64,000 nt of DNA from Cymbomonas tetramitiformis (Eukaryota; Chlorophyta; Pyramimonadophyceae; Pyramimonadales; Pyramimonadaceae). The position numbers were made by a program, and so were the translations under genes. The number at the start of each line of letters is the position of its first letter. The first letter of the stretch is position 1. The notes below the pieces were generated by a model. That model made no database searches. It was not told the origin of the DNA and saw nothing but the letters and a program-made list of their open reading frames with translations. Where the stretch lies: contig LGRX02025983.1 of the NCBI GenBank assembly GCA_001247695.2, positions 17,836 to 81,835 on the forward strand, in the 5' to 3' direction. Shown piece by piece: positions 53,909 to 64,000 of the stretch.

Positions 53909-54091
53909 AGTCTGCTTATTTCAAATCCTGGTGGTGTGATTAGCCTTAGCCGCAGTGGTGGGTTGTGCCGGGACAAGTCCCCGGGCACCCAGCTAGAAGT
54001 ATATCTGTTTCCAGTAAAGTGCTGTTTGTTATCTGTTTAGTTAGCTCCGCTTGCCTAGCCCTATTGGCTACAGTCACAGCTCCGGGTGGTG

Positions 54092-54326
54092 TGCTGGACT
54101 TTAGGTTCAGGGTTATTATTATGGGCTCTGGTAGCCCCTAGCCTGACCTGTCTCTGATCGGAACCGTGACTCCGCTAGTAGCTAGGATGACAGTACAGTA
54201 ATACTGTACTGTCAGTCATTACTTCGCATTATCCGGGTTTCCGAGATGCATGATAAAAGCACTCGGCCGGACTGTTTATGGGAGCTTAGCCAGTTTGTTT
54301 TACCGAGCGGAACACCTGTTCTGGCA
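54092..54326 (+). repeat. 3' LTR of element D
   Basis: Copy of 51098-51332, followed by the target duplication TTTGT. Confidence 0.9.
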
Positions 54327-54480
54327 TTTGTCAACATTATGGACACAGTTACCAAATCTATTTGATACTATAGATTGAACTTACTTCCCTGTAGCAACCT
54401 ACAAATTGTTCAACGACTCTTTGTTTAAACCATTATTGACAATACAACCACAGCAACTCTATCCAGATTCACTGTTAAAC

Positions 54481-55422
54481 ATGTCGGCACCTATCAAATT
54501 CGAAAAAACATGGTTTGCAACCATAAAAGCTAAGTCCGAAAATGGAGAGGACCTCACCCAGGATCATTTCAGGGTGATGGCATACCTTGAAAGTAAGGGC
54601 AAGGCTCTCTCCAGAACCAAGGAGAAGAAGCCAGTAGTCACCCTGATATTCAGGGATGCCTGTGGTCACATCCTTATATGTTCGGGCTGGAAAGCTCTTG
54701 CTGGGTGCACCAGGGACGATCCGAGTCCATTAATGGACCATGTCAACGTTGGTAAAATCTACGACATCTATTTTTCGGTAGAAACATTCTACAATTTAGG
54801 TGTGTGCAGCGATTATGCGCTTACTCGCAACCTGGGCGACATTTCTGGAGCTGTCCAGACACTTGACGCCATTGTGGAAGTAACAAAGGCGTTACCTCCG
54901 GCCTTTATCGAAGAATATGGGCAACCTCCTAATTGGTTCCAGAATCGTCAAGTCCTTACTATCGACAGTGACAGCGAGGACGAAAATTACATTACCCCGC
55001 CTCCTCCTCCTGCGAAGCGGCGCAAGAACAAGGACAAGAAGCCCAAAGCTTTGGACTTTGGCGCTTGGCCTGTGGAGGACCTTGGAACCAATGAGGTTCC
55101 ACCAGGTAAATGTTTATGTTTTAGTTTACAATTGGATAGTTGGATCTGTGTTATTTAAAATGTTTATCCTGAACACTAGCTTTTTGGAATGAACAAACGC
55201 GCAGGTGCTTCAACCGCCAACGCGGCAGAAGTCCCTCTCTATGTTACCCTGGAACCACCGCCAATTGGTGAACAAGTTCCATCTACTGAAGGAGATCAGT
55301 CTGAAGCACCTATTGGCGCTAACAATGTCGCCATGCCAGAAACTGGCGCTGGCGCTGATGAATCTCCTGGCGCTGTGGCTGTTAAAAAGACCAAGAAACA
55401 GCCCAAAACGAAACAGAATTAG
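54481..55422 (+). CDS. Unrecognised two-exon nuclear-protein-like gene
   Basis: ATG at 54481; exon 1 54481-55105, intron 55106-55204 (GT-AG, 99 bases, phase 1), exon 2 55205-55422. 280 residues. The first 140 residues (KKPVVTLIFRDACGHILICS, DHVNVGKIYDIYFSVETFYN) read like a compact beta-rich domain with the look of an OB-fold; that is inference, not a family match. The second half has an acidic SDSEDE patch, PPPPPAKRRKNKDKKPK as a likely nuclear localisation signal, and a lysine-rich end. It lies just right of element D. It could be a host nuclear protein or a single-strand-DNA-binding protein of an integrated element. Confidence 0.55.
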
Positions 55423-55575
55423 ATTGAACATGTGATTGCTAAAGACAATTGTTAGCAAAGTAGTTTATAGCTTGACAGTAAAAAGCTTAACAGTATGTAA
55501 ATTTTAAATTGAAGAAATTTTCTTGAGAAAAAAAACATTTGAAAAAGTTTGTTACCACAATTATGCAGTGTTATC

Positions 55576-55705
55576 CTCCTGTCAGTTACCAGAGTCGATT
55601 CCCGAAGCAATCAAGGATCTCATTAAGGCAGGTCCGTATCAAGGTATTGTGGCAGAACACAAGAGGTGGCTAAACACAAATTTTGAATGTAATCCATTTC
55701 ATTGA
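55576..55705 (+). CDS. Possible small exon
   Basis: After a TTATCCTCCTGTCAG acceptor, the frame LPESIPEAIKDLIKAGPYQG to CNPFH ends at TGA. It looks coding and is surrounded by AT-rich non-coding DNA. It may be a terminal exon of the 54481 gene in an alternative transcript or of another gene; no partner is identified. Confidence 0.3.
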
Positions 55706-56541
55706 TGGAATCATGATTCAACACTGCACATTACTTCTTCTCAACCTAGAAATAGATCAACATCTAGTATGAACTGCCTGACCAAAACGCATGCGTACAT
55801 TAGCTCACCAGTATATATCCTAGACATAGTTAACCTTAGTTACCACTTCCTAGCCTTAAAGAATGCTACGCCATTGTATATAAATTTTAGTCATTACTTA
55901 CCTCAAATGTCCAAACTGCTTGACTCAATCATATACTTGTCATACTCAGTGATATTCTTGACTAAACTATTTTTCAGATTCCTTTGCTTAGTATTTTGAT
56001 GAAACTAATAATAACACTACATTGAAACGTACCCTACTTTGATTGCTAGCAATGTTAAAGCATTTTTGATAATTAGGCAAACATTTAAAAAAATTTAATA
56101 CCTTCATTCAATCTATAATTGATGTACTTGAGTGCATTTCATTTCTCATTACCAATATTCCATTCAACTCACTGTATTATCAATATACTATATTGAAATA
56201 AGGCCCAATCACTTTGCTTATTTTTATCAACCTAATAATACTACATTCCACAAATATAAAGTATGATTCCTTGTATTGTACACTACCTTCCTCTTGCGAT
56301 ATTCGTAGTATCATAAAATTTTGGTTACACATTTGAAGATCTTAATCCGGTTAGTCTTCGATGAATGCGTTTGGGTCTGCTCATTCCTAATTACCAATAA
56401 TGCATGACACTCGCCTTCCTAAACTTTTAATTTTGTCGACATTCTTAATTTCAAAATAGAACCTAATCATTGCATCACACCTAACATTTGTATTCTGCAT
56501 AGAAAATGATTTCCCCCCACCTGTACGTTCACGTACCCCAT
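55706..56541. other. AT-rich, no gene seen
   Basis: TTACATT/CTACATTG and AATATAC blocks are scattered; no ORF with character. Confidence 0.4.
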
Positions 56542-56865
56542 ATTGGGGAAAAATCTTTAGATTGTCCCCCTCTTTGAAAAAGTCCGTTTTATGACGTGAC
56601 AAATTTGTGTATTGGGGAAAAATCTTTAGATTGTCCCCCTCTTTGAAAAAGTCCGTTTTATGACGTGACAAATTTGTGTATTGGGGAAAAATCTTTAGAT
56701 TGTCCCCCTCTTTGAAAAATCCGGTTTTTGACGTCACGCTTTTGTGTATTGGGGAAAAATCTTTAGATTGTCCCCCTCTTTGAAAAATCCGGTTTTTTAT
56801 GTCACGCTTTTGTGTATAAATTTTTAAAGGTTCATTTCGCCGAAAACCAGCTATTCCAAAACGAA
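56542..56865 (+). repeat. 68-69-bp tandem repeat, four copies
   Basis: Units begin ATTGGGGAAAAATCTTTAG at 56542, 56611, 56680 and 56748. The first two end GACGTGACAAATTTGTGT, the last two GTCACGCTTTTGTGT. The last continues with TATAAATTTTTAAAGG, identical to 50372-50485. Confidence 0.9.
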
Positions 56866-57140
56866 CACTGCTTTGTGTCACGCTTTTCGAGCGTCACGCT
56901 TTTCGAGCGTACGCTTTTCGAGCGTTGCTTTTCGAGCGAGACGCGTTACACCCACTCAATTTAACCCTTGTTACGCACTTTAGCGTCGTAGATGAAAACT
57001 GCGAAACGATTCGTGTGTCGTGGATAAGTATGTGTCGCACGCGGCAGTATATAATTTGATATTTAGATGAAAACTGCGAAACGATTCTTGTGTCGTGGAT
57101 AAGTATGTGTCGCACGCGGCAGTATATAATTTGATATTTA
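56866..57140. repeat. Two short tandem arrays
   Basis: 56880-56942: about four copies of GCGTCACGCTTTTCGA, shrinking by one or two bases each time. 56991-57140: two copies of a 75-base unit starting GATGAAAACTGCGAAACGAT and ending in TTTGATATTTA. Confidence 0.85.
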
Positions 57141-57687
57141 GAATATTCAATACAAAGCCTCTTTATATTTAATTGGTGAATATAATATATAATATATATA
57201 TTTTTAATTTTATTGGAATTGCAGTGTGTCACGACTGTCGATTATAAATATAACTTAGCACTGTATAACTTAACACTGTAGTATTATTTCTAATATGACG
57301 TATTTAATTTTAAAATAAGATGAAGACTTTATTGACGGTATGAAGGCGCGTTGCGTTGGACCCTCCCGTCTCCTCTCCTACGTATCAATGGAAAGAAGTT
57401 TTTAAGGCGCGCCCGGTCAGGGGGCTCCGCCCCCACCCCCGTGACTACACCTTTTTTTTGGACTGCGCCAGTGGGGCTCCGCCACCACACCCCTGTTACA
57501 CTATACCTTTTCTTTTAAAGCTGCGCCACGGGCAGGGGGGCTCCGCCCCACAACCGCCCCCCTGGGGCTCAAACCTTTTTGAAAATACTGCGCCCCGTGG
57601 GGCGCCCCACACACAAACTCGTTACTTTCGCTTTTTTTTGTTCATACATATCCTACATATGCACCTACTTTCGGTAGTCGTCTCGTA
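57141..57687. other. No gene; GGGGCTCCGCC hairpin cluster
   Basis: 57405-57610 contains four GGGGCTCCGCC(C) blocks and a GCGCCCCGTGGGGCGCCCC palindrome separated by T-rich tracts. The GC-rich hairpins stand in AT-rich DNA. Similar clusters occur in organelle and viral genomes; origin here is unknown. Confidence 0.5.
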
Positions 57688-58035
57688 TCACGGCGTGCCA
57701 TGAATTTCTATCACATATGTTAGAGAGTCGTATATCGCGGAATGCGGTGATTCGATAGCACATAATTTCGGGAGGCGTCTTGCACGGCGTGCCATGAATT
57801 CATAGCACATAATTTCGAGAGTCATATGTTGCGGTATGCGGTGAATTGTTATCACATATTTTCGGGCGTCGTCCAGCACGGCGTGCCACGATTTCCTAAC
57901 GCATTTTTTCGAGAGCCGTATACTGCGGGATGCGGTGAATTGTTATCACATATTATCGGTAGTCGTCTAGCACGGCGTGGTACGAATCCCTAGCACATAT
58001 TTTCAAGAGTCGTACATTGCGTAATGCATAACAAC
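57688..58035. repeat. 94-bp tandem repeat, about four copies
   Basis: CACGGCGTGCCATGAATT-like starts at 57689, 57783, 57877 and 57971, spacing 94. Each unit also has TGCGGTGAATTGTTATCACATA. It lies directly downstream (minus strand) of the Helitron gene and may belong to the Helitron's 3' region. Confidence 0.85.
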
Positions 58036-58096
58036 ACTTTGCACACGAAAATGGGGCAAGGTCATCTCAATCACGAAAAGCATACATTATTACGAG

Positions 58097-61000
58097 TCAC
58101 CCGAAATTACGAGGGTTCTTGAGAAATTGGTCATGGTCAAAGCTCGATGCCACCGGTTGCACCGATGCGGAGATTTCACCCCTACCACCTTGGCTACCCT
58201 TCGTCGCGCGAGCACCACTTTTCCCTTTCCCACGGCCGCCACGCCCTTGTCGTTCTTGAGTGACCGTATCGCCCGCGGCACGAGCACCACTTTTCCCTTT
58301 CCCACGGCCGCCACGCCCTTGTCGTTCTTGAGTGACCGTATCGCCCGCGGCACCGGCTCCATTGCCTCTACTGTTGGGTTGTGCCTTTTTAGCGGATTTG
58401 CGACGGGGCATCAGTTTCACGGGCGGCGGTTGTTTCCATTCACGAGTCCGCCGATCAAATGCATTTAACCATCTTTGGAGCTCCGGATCCGGCTTAAGAT
58501 TCAGCAAATGAGATAGCTTTGGCCTTTGCCCATCGGGCCCGGGTAATATACGAATGCAGCTGGACTTCTTCACACGCGTCATCCCGACATAAAATGCTTG
58601 AAAGCATAGGTTGAAGACATTCTTCGGCGTTTGGCTTAGATCTAATACAATTTTGTCCACGGTTTGGCCTTGGAATTTGTGAAAGGTCAAGGCGAACGCA
58701 AGATCAAGCCCATGAGTTCGATAATATATCTTACTTTTGCGGGAGGCTCGATTCACGGGGAGTTCCTCGAGACGCTTGGAGATCTTAACTGGAAGTACGA
58801 TACTGCGCGGACGAGTGACATGCTCACGCATATTTCCCTCGCTCGCCGAGTCTCGAAGCTCGGGAGCTAATGTCGCTCGATCGGACCAGTTTGTGGAATC
58901 CAGATGCTCAATGAGAACATTGACCGCGTAAGGCGGCTCGATCCACACCTCCTCGCCAGGATTCGCATTGTTGATTTTCGCCGCATCGGTGGACCTGCTT
59001 TCATCTCGGAGAATCAGGCTGTGGAATTTGGCGGGCGTGCCGTTCGCTAAACCACGCGAAGGATTTAGGTCGCTGTTTAGAATAATTCCAGGCGCACCGG
59101 CAACGAAAGTGCCTGTCAATTCGGGAAATTCCGACCGGATCACGTCTTCATGTCGGGAGTCCAAAAGTGTGGTTGCAATAGGTCGCTTCCAACGAATTAT
59201 CGGTTGTCCACTGAGCCGCGCAAAATGCCGTGCACGCACATCATTGATAGCTTGTCGTTGCCGATTGCCAGTCACGGCCACCGTCGCGAAGAGCCAATCG
59301 CGGTCCATTTGTACATCCGATGCCGCGAGCACCTTCAGCCGGTCCAAATCGGACTGCGTAATGGGTCGTTCCTCCGAACGGCATCGTTCAATGAAGCGGA
59401 CGTGATCCGGGTCACTAGCTGCTCGAACCTGCGTACGAACATCAACACACCAATAATGTTCGCGGTCGCATGCAAAAACCGCGGAAGGATTCGGTATTGA
59501 AAGAAAATAAGATTTCCAGGAGGTATTAAAGTGATCGGAAATACCTGTTCGGTTAATGGATAGCGCCGGATAGCTTGGAATAGACGACCAGCTGTCTCAG
59601 CCACATCAAATGATCGTTGGCCGGAAAAGACCTTTAAAGCTTGTTTGTACAACGATTTTCCCACGGGGGCTAGTTGTCCAAAATCGCCCACAGCCACCAC
59701 CGCTAGTCCCCCCCATTCAGTTTTGGCCTGGTCGCCGACTCGTCGGATTTCGGCACAACGATCTTGAAGATGTCCATACAAGCATGCCTCAACCATGGAG
59801 ATTTCGTCGATAAGTAATATGTAGGCGGTACCGGGGCCAAGGCGCACCGCGTACTCCGCCTTCGTGGACGGATTCATGGCCTTCAAAGGCACCGCCCTGC
59901 AAGCTTCCGTGGGCTTCATATCACCCAAGTTATGAATGGTCCGCGCACCTGGGATGAGAGCCGCCGCAACCCCGGACGGAGCGCAGCATACCACGGTGCC
60001 ATCATGACCGGATAAAAAGTTCGCGGCAGTGCACAAGGCTTTGGCGACGTAACTCTTGCCGGTGCCCGGTCCGCCGTCCCACAAGGAAGTCATCGGTGGA
60101 GGTGGAGGAGGCTTGCTCTGCGCCTCGGCGGCCAGACATAGGGATAACTATGACAACACGGGGGTGACCGCATCACGTTGACCTGCGTTTAGATCGGTGG
60201 TGATTAAAAACGAAGCTCCGTCGAAGTCGCCTACCACCATTATGGCCAATCCGCCCCACGTATCACGCTCCTCCATAGGCATTCCTTCCACCGCCAACCT
60301 CCTCGCACAAAGCTGTTGTAAGCGGGCGAAGAGAGCGGCATCGTCGTATACGCACTTTGGAACGAGAAGCAGTCGACATTTGAAGATGGCATGATCCGCT
60401 GGGATGGGTCCGGTGCCAAACAAAGCGTCATATACGTTAGGGCACATCTCGTGAGCAAAGGCCCCAGATTCATCGGAGGGGGTGGAAGGCATGCGGAGGC
60501 ATCCAATGTTGTCCGATGGAACGCCAAGACGGGATACCGCTGAAAGAAATGTTGACACGCGAGGGTGAGGTCGTTTCGCGTCCGAAAGAATGACAAAGGG
60601 GCGTGCCGCTCGATGACGAGATGGACCGTCGCCTGTTTGTAGTCGAAGCCACCCAAGGAGGTGATCGAAAATCTTGGCCTCGGTCTTGGATTGAAAGTCG
60701 GCGGGACAAACTCGAATGTGAGGATCGACGCCTGCTCCAATATCATGAGGCGAAGCGGTCTCGTCCGTAGCGACAGTTCGTTGTTCCGGGATGGACGCGT
60801 CCGGCTCTTGTGCCATAACTTCCGCTACACGATTAGCATCTTGTTCGGTGTAGGATGAGACCAAATCAGGACGGCCTACGCGGGTGGGTCCCTGAACATC
60901 GGTGGACGGATTGTTCACGCGGTCATCGCCGGTCGCCGGCATGGTCTCGGTGTGAATCCGCTCAAAGAAGTCGACGGAGCCCTGCACAAACTTGCGCTCC

Positions 61001-63978
61001 GCTTTCAACGCATCAAGCCGAGAATCCCCATCAGCGCCCTCGGCATCTTCCAACACTTGAAGGTTGCGTGTACGGATTTCCTCGATCAACGCATCCAACT
61101 CCATATCTCGGTCACGCATAGGTACTTTCTCTCCAGTAGGGTTTGCCGGGGGAACGTACGGACCTTGACCTGTCTCAGCTGCGGTTTCAAGCGTTTCCCA
61201 ATCCACGACCGCTCGGGCACGCCACTGGGTCAGAATCTTTTTCTTCCGCGAATTTACGTTGAGTCCAAAGGTCACATTCTCGACATACGCAAGGCGTGCC
61301 CGCATAATGAAAGGTGCATCCGGCCGGGAGGCGGTTTGGCACCAATCACAAAAAACGTCCCAGCCGGTGGCCGGACCCTTTAGATTTTGTGCTTCGACGG
61401 CGTCGCCGGTATCCATGCAAGCCGTCCATTCGGAAATATCCCAAGGTTTGATTAACGCGAGCATATATGCGCTGTATTTCTCGGCCTTCTTCGTCCAGGT
61501 CTTGTTCCCAATAATACGTGGTCCAGGATACTTAGGGGGAGGCCCACCTGCTAAGATGGGACATTTGAACTTAGATCGGATACGCTGCACGTGGGTGTCG
61601 TGCAAGGGATGATCGGGATGAAATCGAAATAGTCCGTTCACAGGCCGTCCACGTTGAGGAGCCGGCATTTCGACAACCAAGCCGGTTTCGGGAATGTTCT
61701 GGACGCAGCGTGGAGAGGTCGGTTCCGGCATTTCTTCATCCTCCGGTTTTTTGGGTTGCCGCGCCACATCCACAAGGGCGCCATCCTCCACCAAATTCAG
61801 ATTAGCTAACTCGTTACCCCGGTAAAGGTAATGCGTATGCTGAGCGACCGGGATCGGTTCACCGTCGATGTCACGATATACGGTAGCGCCGGCATCACCT
61901 TGCACTCTGCGAGCTTGGCCGATGACTTCCGCTTCCCCATAGTCAGGGACGACATCGTCGGCATCAATCCCGGGGAACATGTCGGCATCCTCGAGGTCTT
62001 CATCGTCACAATCGATATCATCGTCCGGTCGCTCTCCATGACCTCCGACGGTTTCGTCGCCTTGCGCCAAACCAATGCCTTGCTCGCTAGCAAACGCCTT
62101 AACCGCCGCCCATATGTGCACGTACCAAAAGCGCTCACTTGTCGGAACGGTTGGCAATCCGAGTAAGAAGGATGCCGCTTGTTCTACGCCAACTTCTTGA
62201 GCCCCCGTAATATTGTTCAGAGTGCGCGTGATAACATGTTGAGCGGTTCTCACTTCCGTACCCGAATTCTCGGCAACCGAGGGCCGGTGAGCGACGGACT
62301 TAGTGGCCTCGTATAAGCAAGATAAGGTAATAGCGGGTTCCCACGGATCCTTCACCATATACTTGAACATATAGTAGCCAGCAGCTTTCGCCTGCTCCGC
62401 AGACCCAAGCATGTACATGGCCGTGTTGCCCCCATGACTGCGGTGAATGCACGATTGAAGGCCGTCATGAAGGTGTCGTCGTTTTCGGGTCTATAAGGTT
62501 CCCAAACTATTACGCGTTTGTCGGGTTCCACGAGAGGTGCATCGATGCTAGGAGTCGCAGGGTCACGAAGTTCACGGGGGGCAATAGACTCCGCCTCCAT
62601 CACGTTGAACCGCGTAATTCCTTCGGTATCCACGTAGGAATCATTGCCATCACCAACCACAATGAGTTCGGTTGGCCCAGTATCCCGGGTACGTAGAGCT
62701 TGAGGCATGCATAGGCGACAACCGTATCGACCGTTTGGCGGCTTTCTACAAGTGAAGGTGTGTCGGTCATGACGATTCGAATAAGCCGACACTCGAGCCC
62801 AGCGAACATCGAACGGAGGGCCGTTCCGAGTATCCGGCGGCGGCGCATCCGGCGGCGGAGCGTTCGGATAGCACGGAGAACATATTACCTCGGGTTCCCG
62901 ATCCAGCGGTAAGGGGGAATCGTAGAGTGCGAGCCGAGGTGCGGCTCTCTCTGCCGGGTCCTCTTTGGCGCGGCGTGCATGAACTTCTTCATGCGCCCAT
63001 GTGGGCAAATGTGCTTGCACTATAGTGTCGAGCACTTTTCCCGCTCGGGAGGCGAGCTCCGGATCCTCGGCTATCTTCTCCAAAATAATGCCGGCGATAG
63101 CGCATCCAAAGAGGCAACCGTGTAAGTGCAGAGCGCCCCGCTGTTGGGCTTCAATTACCACCAAAAATGCGGCAAGCATGCCCCCAAAAACGCATGGATC
63201 CCGAGATCCCAGCGGTTGCGTTCTCTTTGTGTCTGCCTCGAGATGCAGCCCCAAAAGACCTTCGACCGCGGCCTTCATCAAAATTCTAAAACTCTCGGCC
63301 GCGGCAGCGGGGTGCTCAGCTAACAAGGCGGCGCGTTGTGCTGGCGTGGTTTGGATAGCAAATCCGAAGCCTTCCTCATCGGACGGCTTCATGGGGTCCT
63401 TCGAGGATGGCTTACAGAAGCGGATGGTGAGCATATTGTCCATGTCTGGTGGGGATATCGTGATGAAGAAGGTGGGGTTGCCATACATGTAACTCATGGC
63501 CATCATCTTGGAGATGTTCTGCGCCCGCTCGCCGGGCCCATAAGGGACAGTACCGCCACTCAATCGGAGGATGGGAGTTATTTCCGCCAGAAGTTTTTTG
63601 GCGGCGTCACTTTCGGGGTCCTTGACCGCTTCCTCCAGGGCCTTTCGAAAATCGGGTCGCCGAATGATCTCCATAAATCGATTGATGGAAGCATCATCCG
63701 ACTTTACTTTCGCCGCGACCTGGCGACATGCTGCGTGGCGTTGGGCTTGATTGAATAACGTGAGAATAACATCGGCGTTGTCGAAGCGGATGTCATATTG
63801 CAATAACAAATGCCGTGTATGGCGCGATGACAACGACGACTTCGGCAAACCATGGTGCGCAGTAAAAAATAACCACGGGAATGCTCCATAGAAGAAGAAA
63901 TCGTTCTCCGTGAATTCGTTGACGGGTTTGTCGCCAAAAGTGATCGGCACCTCTTGCACCGCCGCAGGACGAGCACAA
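58097..63978 (-). CDS. Helitron Rep/PIF1-helicase protein, N-terminus outside window
   Basis: This protein would nick and unwind DNA for rolling-circle transposition. Rep part: GNPTFFITISPPD, RGALHLHGCLFG (HUH motif, about 63110-63145) and GYYMFKYMVKD (tyrosine motif, about 62359-62385). Between these a one-base shift in a G5 run at about 62424 splits the frame. A linker and a helicase-like segment without Walker motifs (60180-60420) follow. PIF1 helicase: GGPGTGKSYV (Walker A, about 60060), LLIDEISMV (Walker B), GDFGQLAPV; a 116-base GT-AG intron (59429-59544, phase 0); then GLANG, TFHKFQGQTVDK and YVGMTRVKK. A basic tail carries a 24-residue tandem repeat. In-frame TAG at 60148-60150 just before the helicase. 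The element's ends were not identified. Confidence 0.85.
58205..58352 (-). repeat. 72-bp in-frame tandem repeat in Helitron tail
   Basis: Two copies encoding AAGDTVTQERQGRGGRGKGK plus SGAR, nearly identical at nucleotide level, in the glycine/arginine-rich C-terminal tail. RGG-type tails bind nucleic acids. Confidence 0.85.
59429..59544 (-). other. Intron in the Helitron helicase domain
   Basis: Minus strand: donor GAACAG|GTATTTCC, acceptor CGTACGCAG|GTTCGAGC. Splicing joins LTEQ to VRAASDPDHVRF in phase 0, restoring the continuous PIF1 domain; unspliced reading hits a stop at 59335. Confidence 0.8.
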
Positions 63979-64000
63979 CCTTCCTGGCGTGGAGGTGGCG

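Larger units (their letters stand above)
51098..54326 (+). mobile_element. Gag-only LTR element D
   Basis: Direct repeats 51098-51332 and 54092-54326 (235 bases, TGCTGG...GCA) differ at about three places. TSD TTTGT occurs at 51093-51097 and 54327-54331. The single coding region is Gag-like and homologous to that of element B. Purine-rich CCGGGTGGTG precedes the right LTR. No pol: a TR-GAG type non-autonomous element. LTR sequences of B and D do not match beyond TGCTG, so these are two families of one group. Confidence 0.9.

Overview
The window looks like nuclear DNA of a eukaryote that is crowded with transposable elements. Genes are split by GT-AG introns with pyrimidine tracts. Nearly every recognisable protein belongs to a eukaryotic mobile-element family: CACTA/EnSpm (TNP2-type), Ty3/gypsy chromovirus, Gag-only LTR elements, LINE, piggyBac-like and Helitron. 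I see no rRNA, operons or CRISPR. The mixture and the methyltransferase-bearing chromovirus fit a large-genome alga or similar protist; that placement is inference, and I cannot name the species.

Layout. Up to 7167: a CACTA-type element whose transposase gene (1023-5674, plus strand) has at least eight exons. Its introns and flanks are saturated with one palindromic word (GTCCryACGyrGGAC), and its right terminal repeat (CCCTACAAATT) ends inside the next gene. 7168-10711: an unrecognised minus-strand gene cut by that insertion. 10734-22590: a 42-bp hairpin satellite split by chromovirus A (11045-22094, TSD CCAAG), itself split by Gag-only element B (12400-15939, TSD ACAAG). 22594-23385: N-terminal part of a piggyBac-like transposase. 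23600-25434: decayed LINE. 25432-28538: a non-coding block bounded by 150-bp direct repeats and rich in GTGAATTCAC. 29208-33200 (minus): retroelement C, with integrase, PHD finger, Tudor-like and methyltransferase-like parts, interrupted exactly by a small CACTA derivative (29915-31877, TSD GCA). 33417-33487: tRNA-like sequence. 33708-36760 (minus): a membrane-protein-like ORF, a 72/144-bp satellite and a Dam-like retroelement remnant. 36800-46150: AT-rich, largely featureless DNA with a dispersed 22-bp repeat. 46159-47325: Gag-like gene. 48500-50500: palindromes, a fold-back and spaced repeats. 51098-54326: second Gag-only element D (TSD TTTGT). 54481-55422: an unrecognised two-exon nuclear-protein-like gene. 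56540-58035: several tandem arrays. 58097 to the right edge (minus): a Helitron Rep/helicase gene, N-terminus outside the window.

Themes. (1) Several elements carry their own short palindromic word, repeated through non-coding DNA and introns but rare in exons. (2) DNA methyltransferase-like domains recur in three retroelements, and chromatin-reader domains in two. (3) Two related Gag-only LTR elements share a zinc knuckle and a C-terminal transmembrane segment. (4) Most reading-frame breaks are one-base shifts in G or C runs, so many 'broken' genes may be intact in the organism. Host genes are scarce: only 7168-10711 and 54481-55422 are candidates, and both may themselves be element genes.
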